From: Gemmatimonadota bacterium
Lineage (GTDB): Bacteria > Gemmatimonadota > Gemmatimonadetes > Gemmatimonadales > GWC2-71-9
Assembly: GCA_003222155.1 (NCBI GenBank)
Contig: QHUU01000096.1
Location: 1-49,203, forward strand
Reading direction: 5' to 3'
Length of the DNA stretch: 49,203 nt
In this document: one piece after another, positions 40,402 to 47,404 of the stretch
How the letters are laid out: every line of letters starts with the position of its first letter
How positions within the stretch are numbered: the stretch's first letter is position 1
Position numbers and translations under genes: made by a program
The notes under the pieces: generated by a model
What the model saw: the letters and a program-made list of their open reading frames with translations, nothing else
Database searches by the model: none
What the model was told of the DNA's origin: nothing

Positions 40402-42474
40402 ATGGCCGGTCCGCAACGCCTACTGGTGCTGGCTACTCTCCTGGCCCCCGCAGCGAGCGGCGCGTCTTGTGCCGCGGGTCACGCCGACCCAGAGCTTCCA
40501 GCGGTGTTCACAGCGGACCAGGCCAGGCACGGCCGGCGCATCTACAAGACCTCCTGCGCGGAGTGTCACGGCAGCGGCCTCGAAGGGGTGACGGCGCCGG
40601 CGCTCGCCGGACCGACGTTCCTCCAGAGGTGGCAACCTCCCACAGGCAGCGCCGCGGACCTGTACCACGTGATGCGCGTCTCGATGCCGAAGCTGGCGAT
40701 GGGCTCGCTCGGGCCCGACGACTACACCGCCGTGTTCGCCTTTCTGCTGCAGCAGAACGGCTGGCCACCCGGGAGCCGGCGATTCGACGCCTCCGACAGC
40801 GTGCTCAACCGGATTCGTCTCGATCGGCTTGGCGGCGTGGCCGCGACGCCCGGGCTCGCGCTCAGGGAATTCATCGCGGGCAAGGAGGAGCCACCGCCGA
40901 ACGGCGCGGGACCGAGCGAGTCGGAGCTTGCGGGCCCCAACTCCGCCAACTGGCCCTACCACACCGGTAATTACTCCGGGACGCGGTACTCCGAGCTGAC
41001 CGAGCTGACTCCCGCGAATACCGGACGGCTGAGCGTCGGGTGTGTGTTCCAGGTCGGCCCCGCCGAAGTCTTTCAAACGGGTCCCCTCGTGTACCACGGC
41101 GTGATGTACGTGACGACCGTGCGCCAGACGGTGGCGCTCGACGCCGTCACGTGCCGTCCGCGCTGGCGCCACACGTGGCAGCCGAGGGACTACGAGCTGT
41201 GGCCCATGAACCGCGGCGTGGCGCTGGCGCGAGGCTACGTCGTCCGGGGCACGGCCGACGGGTACTTGCTCGCGCTCGATGCCAGGGATGGGCAGTTGAT
41301 GTGGGCGCGACATGTGGCGCGACCCCAAATGGGCGAGACGATCACGATGGCTCCGCTCGTCTACGACGACCTCGTGATGGTGGGACCGGCCGGCAGCGAG
41401 AACGGCATCAAGGGATGGATCGGAGCCTTCCGGCTCGCCGACGGCGCACCAGTGTGGCGCTTCAATACCGTCCCCCGACCGGGCGAGCCCGGCGCAGACA
41501 CGTGGGAGAACCCGAGGGGCCTGCCGCAGGGTGGCGGCGCGGTGTGGACGCCGCTGGCGCTCGACCCGGCCAAAGGAGAGTTGTACGTTGCGGTGACGAA
41601 CCCGGCCCCGGACTTCGCGGGTCATCTGCGGCCGGGAAAGAACCTCTACACCAACGCCCTCGTCGCCCTCGACGTGCACACCGGGCGCCTGCGCTGGTAC
41701 GACCAGCTGCTCGCTAACGACACGCACGACTGGGACCTCACTCAGGTGTCCCCGCTGTTCCGCGAGAAGGTCTGGGGTCGGGAGCGGAGTTTGATCGCGA
41801 CCGTGGGCAAGGCGGGGGTGCTCACGGTGCTCGATCGGGACACGCACGAGCGGGTGTACGACGTCCCCATCACGACCCGGCTGAACGCCGACGTGGCGGT
41901 GGGCAGGACGCGCGCCAGAGTGTGCCCCGGCATGCATGGCGGCGTGGAGTGGAACGGGCCCGCCTACAATCCCCGCGCCCACTTGCTGTACGTTCCGGCG
42001 GTGGACTGGTGCGGCGTCTTCCAGGCGGGCAGGACGGCGCGCTACGACCCGGGGGACCAGTACGTTGGCGGCGCGTACACGTCCGACTCCGCGGCGCAGG
42101 CGAGGGGTTGGCTCACCGCCGTCGACGCGGGCTCCGGCACGGTGCGTTGGCGCTACCGGTCGGCAAGGCCACTCGTTGCGGCCGTGACCGCGACGGCCGG
42201 GGGCGTGGTGTTCACGGGTGAGCTCACGGGCGACTTCATCGCGCTCGACGCAGAAACGGGGCGCGAGCTGTACCGCTTCTATACGGGGTCGGGGCTCTTG
42301 GGCGGCGTCGTCACATACGCGGTGCACGGCAAGCAATACGTCGCGGCAGCGTCAGGTGGCGGATCCTACAACTTCGGCCGCGAGGGATCGCCCACGATCT
42401 TCGTGTTCACGCTGCCTACTGCCACGCCTCCGTCGGCACGTCGGCTGGCGGCTCGAGCGACTGGATATAAGTGA
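40402..42474 (+). CDS. PQQ-dependent dehydrogenase with N-terminal cytochrome c
   Basis: The 690-residue exported protein has a signal peptide, then a small cytochrome c domain: heme-binding C52-x-x-C55-H56 in SCAECHGSGL, with a Met-rich segment (VSMPKLAMGSL) supplying the axial ligand. The quinoprotein beta-propeller starts near 175 (ANWPYHTGNYSGTRYSELTELTPANTGRL). Metal/PQQ ligand positions look conserved: Glu in GPAGSENGIKG, Asn in VTNPAPDF, and Asp in DTHDWDLTQ. The residue two after that Asp is Thr, so this enzyme is of calcium type. It should oxidise an alcohol or sugar in the periplasm and pass electrons within the protein to its own heme. The usual order in quinohemoproteins is heme at the C-terminus, so the N-terminal position is a variant. 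Confidence 0.85.
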   Translation: MAGPQRLLVLATLLAPAASGASCAAGHADPELPAVFTADQARHGRRIYKTSCAECHGSGLEGVTAPALAGPTFLQRWQPPTGSAADLYHVMRVSMPKLAMGSLGPDDYTAVFAFLLQQNGWPPGSRRFDASDSVLNRIRLDRLGGVAATPGLALREFIAGKEEPPPNGAGPSESELAGPNSANWPYHTGNYSGTRYSELTELTPANTGRLSVGCVFQVGPAEVFQTGPLVYHGVMYVTTVRQTVALDAVTCRPRWRHTWQPRDYELWPMNRGVALARGYVVRGTADGYLLALDARDGQLMWARHVARPQMGETITMAPLVYDDLVMVGPAGSENGIKGWIGAFRLADGAPVWRFNTVPRPGEPGADTWENPRGLPQGGGAVWTPLALDPAKGELYVAVTNPAPDFAGHLRPGKNLYTNALVALDVHTGRLRWYDQLLANDTHDWDLTQVSPLFREKVWGRERSLIATVGKAGVLTVLDRDTHERVYDVPITTRLNADVAVGRTRARVCPGMHGGVEWNGPAYNPRAHLLYVPAVDWCGVFQAGRTARYDPGDQYVGGAYTSDSAAQARGWLTAVDAGSGTVRWRYRSARPLVAAVTATAGGVVFTGELTGDFIALDAETGRELYRFYTGSGLLGGVVTYAVHGKQYVAAASGGGSYNFGREGSPTIFVFTLPTATPPSARRLAARATGYK

Positions 42475-42862
42475 CGAGCTTCCACACTGCGTCGGGTGCG
42501 AGCAGCAGTCCGCCGTAGGCGGGCATGCCGTGCGGGCGGCCATAATAGATCGACTGGAAGAGCTCGCCGTCCGCGCCGCCGAACCGCCACCGGCCGTCCG
42601 CCAGGCTCGGCCCCACCCACCCGGCGCCCGCGCCCCCGTGACAACCGTCGCAGTTCATCGCGGTGAAGATCTTCGCCCCCTCATCCGCCGCCCGCTTGTC
42701 CCGCTGGTAGGGATTCTGCCAGCGCACCGCCTTGGGGGCAGCGCCGCCCGCCGACACGTGCTCGTCGTGACGCACGGCGGGGAGCCCGGCCTGCTGGTCG
42801 GGCGTCGCTCCGCGCATGCACGCCGCCAGCGCCGCCAGGAGGAGGACCGGAAGGAGCCTCAC
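42416..42862 (-). CDS. Lipoprotein cytochrome c
   Basis: The GTG at 42862 overlaps the stop of the DUF456 gene by 4 bp (GTGA) and opens a lipoprotein signal, MRLLPVLLLAALAACMRG with a LAAC lipobox. The 148-residue protein has one heme motif, CDGCHG, after KIFTAMN, and a Met ligand region in HGMPAYGGLL. It sits in the same operon as the lanthanide-type PQQ dehydrogenase and is its likely electron acceptor, comparable in role to XoxG. Its 3' end overlaps that of the convergent PQQ/cytochrome fusion gene by 59 bp. Confidence 0.82.
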   Translation of the reverse strand: MRLLPVLLLAALAACMRGATPDQQAGLPAVRHDEHVSAGGAAPKAVRWQNPYQRDKRAADEGAKIFTAMNCDGCHGGAGAGWVGPSLADGRWRFGGADGELFQSIYYGRPHGMPAYGGLLLAPDAVWKLVTYIQSLEPPADVPTEAWQ

Positions 42863-43365
42863 CCCTTCACCGCCGCGAAGCCGCCGATGACGGCGATCAC
42901 CACGCCCAGCGCGATCTTGGCGGCGGCACCGGCCGCGCGGCCGAGCACCGCGCCCCAACCCGCCCGCACCGCCACCGTCGGCGTGCGCGACCACGAAAAC
43001 TCGAACACCGCCGCGCCGGCGAATGCGCCCACGAACGCACCGATCACGCTCCCGACGATCGGGACCGGCACGCCCACCATGGCGCCCACGATCCCCCCGA
43101 CCAGCGCGCCCCATCCCGAGCGGCGCGACCCGCCGTAGCGCTCGGTCAGCCCGAACCCCACCCACCACTCGACGATCTCGCCGAGAAACGCGAGGCCCAA
43201 CACGATCGCCATCGTGGCGATCCCGACCGTGCGAAACCCGGTGAGCGCGCCGTAGCCGAGGACACCGCCGACCATCACCCACAGGCCCGGCAGGCCCAGT
43301 GGGACGAGGATCAGCCCGGCGATGCAGCACAACGCGAGTAGCAGTACCGCGAGTGTGTGGCTCAT
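42859..43365 (-). CDS. DUF456 membrane protein
   Basis: The 168-residue protein matches DUF456: an N-terminal helix pair (MSHTLAVLLLALCCIAGLILVPLGLPGLWVMVGG) and several Gly-rich helices (GALVGGIVGAMVGVPVPIVGSVIGAFVGAFAGAA) that suggest close helix packing. The function of the family is unknown. It lies between the PQQ dehydrogenase and its cytochrome in an operon, with a GTGA overlap to the cytochrome. Its ATG has GAGGAG just upstream. Confidence 0.85.
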   Translation of the reverse strand: MSHTLAVLLLALCCIAGLILVPLGLPGLWVMVGGVLGYGALTGFRTVGIATMAIVLGLAFLGEIVEWWVGFGLTERYGGSRRSGWGALVGGIVGAMVGVPVPIVGSVIGAFVGAFAGAAVFEFSWSRTPTVAVRAGWGAVLGRAAGAAAKIALGVVIAVIGGFAAVKG

Positions 43366-43390
43366 TCGCTCCTCACGGCTTCAGCCGCGG

Positions 43391-45157
43391 CTACAGGGCG
43401 AACAACCACACCATGCCGCCCTGGCTCGTGTGACGCGCGATGTCGCGGATGAAGTCGGCGGGCGCCCGCACGTCCGCGGGGTCATCGGAGCGCACGTCCC
43501 CGGCGAGCAGGAACCAGTCGCCGCCGATCCCAGCGTACACGGCCACGTACTGCTTGCCGTCGGGCCCGGTGTAAGCGATGGGATTCCCCACGACGCCCGA
43601 CCCGACCTTGAATTTCCACAGCAGCCGCCCGCTCGTCGCGTCCGCGGCTTTGAACCAGCCGTCGAGCGTGCCGTAGAAGACGACGTTGCCGGCGGTGGCG
43701 AGCACACCGCTCCAGACCGGGTACGGCTCCTCGATCTCCCACACCCTGCGGCCGCGTGCCGCGTCCCAGGCGATGAACGCGCCCAGGTGGCCGCCGGGCC
43801 CGGCGTGGTACGGCGTGTTGGCGCCGATGAACGGCGTGCCGGCGATACGGGTCGCCGTCACCGCCTGGTAGTCCATGCAGAGGTTGTTGGTGGGAACGTA
43901 GAACAACCCCGTGCGCGCCGAGTACGCCGCCGGCGCCGCGGGCGTCTTCCCGCCCTCCAGGCTCGGGCAGATGTCCTTCACGTTGCCGCGCGACGCGCCC
44001 GTGAGCTTGGTCGAGTCGACCACCGGGCGGCCGCTCGAGCGGTCCACGCGCCTCGCCCAGCTCACGTGCACGAACGGCTCGGCGACGAGCACCTCGCCCG
44101 TGGCGCGGTCGAGCGTGTACGCGAAGCCGTTCTTGTCGAAGTGGACCAGCACGTTGCGCTCCTCACCCCCCACGGGCAGGTCGGCGAGGATCATTTCGGC
44201 GTTAGCGTCGTAGTCCCAGTTGTCGTGCGGCGTGAACTGATAGGCCCACACCAGGGCCCCGTTGTCGGGCCGCCGGGCGAGCACGCTCGCGGTCCACTTG
44301 TTGTCGCCGGCACGCTGCTCCGGGTTGTACGGGCCGGGATTGCCGACCCCGTAGTACACCAGGTCGAGACGGGGGTCGTAAGACATCCACCCCCACACCG
44401 GTCCGCCGCCGTGGGCCCAGGCATCCTTCGGCCACGTCGTGACGCCCAGGTCGCTTCGCTTCTCGTAAAACGACCGCCATGTCCCCGGCCACGCCAGCAT
44501 CTCGCTGTCCGGACCCATGTTGTACGCGGTCCACGCGAGCCGGCCGGTGCGGAGATCGAGTCCTTTCACCCAGCCGTGGATGCCGAACTCGCCCCCCGAC
44601 GCGCCCACGATCACGCGGCGCTTGACGATGAACGGGGCGACGGGTGTGGTCTCGCCCTGCGCCAGATCGGCGATCTTCGTCTTCCACAGCTCTTTCCCCG
44701 TCGCGGTGTCGATCGCGACCGTGCGGCCGTCCAGCAGGTTGTAGACGATCTTCCCCTCGGCGTAGAACGCGCCGCGGTTGATCGCATCGCAACACGCAAT
44801 CCCCACGGCGTTGGGATCCACGTCGGGGCGGTACTTCCACTTGAGCGGATAGTCGGGCTGGGTCAGGTCGAACGCGTACAGCACGTTCGGGTACGGGGTC
44901 ACGACATACAGCGTGTGGCCCACGACGAGGGGCTGGCCTTCGTGGCCGCCCAGCACGCCCGTCGAGAAGGTCCACACCGGCCGCAGCCGACCCGCGTTGG
45001 CCACGTTGATCTGCGCCAAGGGACTGTAGCGCGTCGCCGCGTAGTCCCGCGCGGGCATGGTCCACTGGCCGTCCTCGCCGGCCTCCTGCGCCCGGGCGGC
45101 CACCGGACCTAGTGCCCCGAGGAGCAGCGCGAGCGCGCCCGCCCCTCTCCCCGTCAC
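43391..45157 (-). CDS. Lanthanide-type (XoxF/ExaF-like) PQQ alcohol dehydrogenase
   Basis: The 588-residue exported enzyme starts at a GTG overlapping the previous stop (GTGA), with a signal peptide MTGRGAGALALLLGALGPVAARAQ. The vicinal disulfide Cys122-Cys123 (GIACCDAINRG) is characteristic of methanol/ethanol dehydrogenases. Metal ligands are Glu190 (GASGGEFG), Asn273 (VGNPGPYN) and the catalytic Asp315 with a second Asp317 (HDNWDYDANAE). That second Asp is the hallmark of lanthanide-dependent enzymes; calcium enzymes usually have Ala or similar there. It should oxidise methanol or other primary alcohols in the periplasm. Operon neighbours are an 81-residue protein upstream, then DUF456 and cytochrome c downstream. 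Confidence 0.9.
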   Translation of the reverse strand: MTGRGAGALALLLGALGPVAARAQEAGEDGQWTMPARDYAATRYSPLAQINVANAGRLRPVWTFSTGVLGGHEGQPLVVGHTLYVVTPYPNVLYAFDLTQPDYPLKWKYRPDVDPNAVGIACCDAINRGAFYAEGKIVYNLLDGRTVAIDTATGKELWKTKIADLAQGETTPVAPFIVKRRVIVGASGGEFGIHGWVKGLDLRTGRLAWTAYNMGPDSEMLAWPGTWRSFYEKRSDLGVTTWPKDAWAHGGGPVWGWMSYDPRLDLVYYGVGNPGPYNPEQRAGDNKWTASVLARRPDNGALVWAYQFTPHDNWDYDANAEMILADLPVGGEERNVLVHFDKNGFAYTLDRATGEVLVAEPFVHVSWARRVDRSSGRPVVDSTKLTGASRGNVKDICPSLEGGKTPAAPAAYSARTGLFYVPTNNLCMDYQAVTATRIAGTPFIGANTPYHAGPGGHLGAFIAWDAARGRRVWEIEEPYPVWSGVLATAGNVVFYGTLDGWFKAADATSGRLLWKFKVGSGVVGNPIAYTGPDGKQYVAVYAGIGGDWFLLAGDVRSDDPADVRAPADFIRDIARHTSQGGMVWLFAL

Positions 45158-45399
45158 GCCAGGCCGAGACGGTGGCGGAGATGCTCCTGCACCTCGGCCG
45201 TGATGACCCCCCGCTTGACGGCGTCGGCGAGCGCCGCCGTGATCGCCGCCCGATCGGCGTCCAGGCCCTGCTCGCGCAGCTCGCGGATGATCCGCGCCAG
45301 CCGGGCATCGTAGTCCTGCGACTTGAGCGTGCCCGCGTCCACCTGCTGCTTCAATTTCTCCAGCTCCTTGACGAAGCGTTGAACCGTGACCGGTGCCAT
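45154..45399 (-). CDS. 81-residue helical protein in the PQQ operon
   Basis: The ATG at 45399 is chosen over 45405 because AGGAG lies 6 nt before it. The protein of 81 residues is charged, has no signal peptide and no Cys, and is probably all helix: VQRFVKELEKLKQQVDAG, a region of about 20 residues (DARLARIIRELREQG), and AITAALADAVKRGVITAEVQEHL. A GTGA overlap joins it to the dehydrogenase gene, so it is translated before it. I do not recognise the family. A cytosolic role in expression or assembly is only a guess. Confidence 0.7.
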   Translation of the reverse strand: MAPVTVQRFVKELEKLKQQVDAGTLKSQDYDARLARIIRELREQGLDADRAAITAALADAVKRGVITAEVQEHLRHRLGLA

Positions 45400-45505
45400 C
45401 CGCAACTCCTCTTGTGGCGGCTCTCACTGTGTCGAGCCGGTTGAACTGCGCCCCGCGGGCAACGATGGACGATGAGAGCACGTGGCCGCAAGGCCCGCCG
45501 CCGGC

Positions 45506-45511
45506 TACACT
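45506..45511 (+). promoter_or_regulatory. TANNNT box 6 nt before the TauE/SafE gene
   Basis: TACACT is followed by 6 nt and then the GTG start at 45518. There is no ribosome site. This is the third gene in the window with the same arrangement. Confidence 0.45.
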
Positions 45512-45517
45512 AGTGGC

Positions 45518-46309
45518 GTGACCGTGGCGCACCTCATGCTCGCGCTCGTGGCCGCTGCGGCGGCGGGCGCCGTAAACGCCATCGCCGGCGGCGGCACGCT
45601 GCTCACCTTTCCCGCCATCGTCGGACTCGGCGTCACGCCGCTCGTGGCCAACGCCACCAGCACCGTGGCGTTGTGGCCCGGCTCGCTCGGCAGCATGTGG
45701 GGCTATCGCCGCGAGCTCGGGGGCGCGCGCCGCTGGGTGATCGGCTTCGCCGCACCCAGCCTTGTGGGCGGGGCGCTCGGTGCGTGGCTGCTGTTGCACA
45801 CGCCGCCCGCAGCGTTCGATCGCATCGTGCCGTTTCTGGTGCTCGGTGCAACGGTGCTGTTTCTCCTCCAGGGCCCGCTGCTTCGCAGGCTGCGCCCCCG
45901 GTCCGCGGGGGCGAGTGACCGGGCGGCGGCGCCGGATGCGGGGCCCCGGTGGAGCTTCCTGGCGGCCCAGTTCCTCGTCGCCGTCTACGGGGGCTACTTC
46001 GGGGCGGGCATCGGGATCCTCATGCTGGCCGTGCTGGGCTTCATGGGCCTCACCAACATCCACCGGATGAACGGCCTCAAGAACTGGGGCGCGCTGTGCA
46101 TCAACGCCGTGGCGGTAACGATGTTCGCGGGCGGCGGCATCGTGCACTGGCCGATCGCCCTGACCATGGCCGTGGGCGGGACGGTGGGTGGTTACGCAGG
46201 CTCCCGCGTGGCGCAGCGCGTCGGGCAGCAGGGCGTGCGGCACGCCATCGTGGCGATCGGCCTCGCGGCGTTCGTGTGGCTGCTGCTGCGCCGGCCCGGC
46301 GGCGCCTGA
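45518..46309 (+). CDS. TauE/SafE-family membrane permease
   Basis: The GTG at 45518 opens MTVAHLMLALVAAAAAGAVNAIAGGGTLLTFPAIVGLG, the first repeat of the TauE/SafE fold with its G-G-G-T motif. The second repeat reads YGGYFGAGIGILMLAVLGFMGLTNIHRMNGLKN. About eight helices are seen in 263 residues, the normal size. Members export or import organosulfur compounds, sulfite or other small anions; the substrate is unknown. The gene is divergent from the PQQ operon. The upstream in-frame start at 45482 is less likely. Confidence 0.88.
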   Translation: MTVAHLMLALVAAAAAGAVNAIAGGGTLLTFPAIVGLGVTPLVANATSTVALWPGSLGSMWGYRRELGGARRWVIGFAAPSLVGGALGAWLLLHTPPAAFDRIVPFLVLGATVLFLLQGPLLRRLRPRSAGASDRAAAPDAGPRWSFLAAQFLVAVYGGYFGAGIGILMLAVLGFMGLTNIHRMNGLKNWGALCINAVAVTMFAGGGIVHWPIALTMAVGGTVGGYAGSRVAQRVGQQGVRHAIVAIGLAAFVWLLLRRPGGA

Positions 46310-46312
46310 CCG

Positions 46313-46516
46313 TCAGGCCGCGCCGGTCTCGGAGTCGTCCGACGCCTTCTTACCGTCGTTGCGCTTGAACAGCCACACAGCGAACAGCACTATCCCCACG
46401 ACGAGCGCGATCTTGAACGCCAGGAACAGCAGCGGGATGAAAAAGAACGACCCGACCTTCCACAAGGAGAAGCCGAGCAGGCCGAGTGCGGCAAGCTGCA
46501 GCAGCGGTTTGGACAT
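46313..46516 (-). CDS. Small one- or two-helix membrane protein
   Basis: This 67-residue protein has AGGAG 6 nt before its ATG. A long hydrophobic stretch (LLQLAALGLLGFSLWKVGSFFFIPLLFLAFKIALVVGIVLFAVWLF) could form two closely packed helices, followed by a charged tail (KRNDGKKASDDSETGAA). No family is recognised. It lies between the convergent TauE/SafE gene and the tonB-like gene and may be in an operon with the latter. Confidence 0.65.
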   Translation of the reverse strand: MSKPLLQLAALGLLGFSLWKVGSFFFIPLLFLAFKIALVVGIVLFAVWLFKRNDGKKASDDSETGAA

Positions 46517-46537
46517 GAGCGACTCCTGCGTGACGCC

Positions 46538-47215
46538 TCAGCCGGACGTGATGGAGTAGTCGAGCGGCTGGGTGATGTGGACGCGTACGGCCCTGCCGTG
46601 CAGCCGGGCAGGCCGGAACAGCGCCTTGAGGATCCATTCGCGGGCGGACACATCGAAGCCGGGGTTGGGGCTGGTGGCGATCACGACCGAGCCGGCCTCC
46701 ACCCGACCGGTGGTATCGACGATGGCCCGCAGCAGCACGCGGCCCTGGATGCGCGCCTGCTTCAAGAGATCGGGGTAGAGCGCCGGGGGCGCCGAGAGCA
46801 AGGCGGGACGCTCCTCCACCAGCGCCTCCGAATAGACGTCGTTCCCGGAGGGCACGACCCCGTTGGCGCGGCCGCCCTCGACACCGATCCCCGAATAATC
46901 TTTCGGGTCGAAGCGCTCCCGCAGGTCCAGCTTCGGCATGGCGGTGGGCAGTTCGGTGGGGACGGTCACGGTCTGGAACCCTCTGAGGGGCTCCGCGAGC
47001 TGGACGGGGGGCGGCGTCGCGGGCTGCCGCTGTGCCGGCGCGAGCAGCACGACCGACGTGTCGATGCGCACGGCGCTGTCGGCAGGGCGGGCGGAAAGCG
47101 TTGCGTACACGGCGGCGGCAATCACGACCGTGTGCAGTGTGAGTGAAGTGGCCCCGACGCCGAGCAGCGTCTTCGTCTTTGTGCGGCGCTTCGTCTCGAG
47201 CAGTGTCAGCTCCAT
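46538..47215 (-). CDS. TonB-family energy transducer
   Basis: The 225-residue protein has one N-terminal membrane helix (about 19-41), a Pro-rich linker (PATPPPVQLAEP) and a TonB C-terminal domain: PDLLKQARIQGRVLLRAIVDTTGRVEAGSV and ILKALFRPARLHGRAVRVHITQPLDYSI. TonB transmits proton-motive force from ExbBD to outer-membrane receptors. No exbB/exbD or receptor gene is adjacent, so it serves systems encoded elsewhere. GAGG lies 5 nt before the ATG. Confidence 0.88.
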   Translation of the reverse strand: MELTLLETKRRTKTKTLLGVGATSLTLHTVVIAAAVYATLSARPADSAVRIDTSVVLLAPAQRQPATPPPVQLAEPLRGFQTVTVPTELPTAMPKLDLRERFDPKDYSGIGVEGGRANGVVPSGNDVYSEALVEERPALLSAPPALYPDLLKQARIQGRVLLRAIVDTTGRVEAGSVVIATSPNPGFDVSAREWILKALFRPARLHGRAVRVHITQPLDYSITSG

Positions 47216-47291
47216 ACGATCCTCCCGTCTCCTGGGTTCGGCTGGGGCGCCAGCCGCACCCCCATGACCCGGTTGGACGACGAGAAGTTCC

Positions 47292-47344
47292 CGTCAGGAG
47301 TTTCGCGGCGCGGACCCGAACGGGGCCCGGACCGACTCCTGACG
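47292..47344. repeat. 10-bp inverted repeat upstream of the tonB-like gene
   Basis: CGTCAGGAGT (47292-47301) and ACTCCTGACG (47335-47344) form a perfect inverted repeat with a 33-nt, GC-rich spacer. The element lies in the gap upstream of the tonB-like gene on the minus strand. It may be an operator or an RNA hairpin. Confidence 0.5.
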
Positions 47345-47348
47345 CGCC

Positions 47349-47382
47349 GACGCGCCTCGACGGGTAGCCGCCGAGGCGCGTC
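47349..47382 (-). terminator. Hairpin after the repeat-protein gene
   Basis: GACGCGCCTCG (47349-47359) and CGAGGCGCGTC (47372-47382) form a perfect 11-bp stem with a 12-nt loop, 22 nt downstream of the stop codon at 47405 on the minus strand. No T run follows, which is common for GC-rich terminators; the assignment is by position. Confidence 0.55.
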
Positions 47383-47404
47383 GCTGGTGGGGAGCCCGTG
47401 AGGG

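Noticed and set aside
43374-43396. Imperfect GGCTTCAGCCGCGGCTACAGG palindrome at the end of the PQQ dehydrogenase gene
   Set aside because: The arms are imperfect and overlap the stop codon; too weak to call a terminator or dispersed repeat.
45158-46243. N-terminal extension of the PQQ dehydrogenase
   Set aside because: It crosses the 81-residue gene and the TauE/SafE gene; the GTGA overlap and signal peptide fix the start at 45157.
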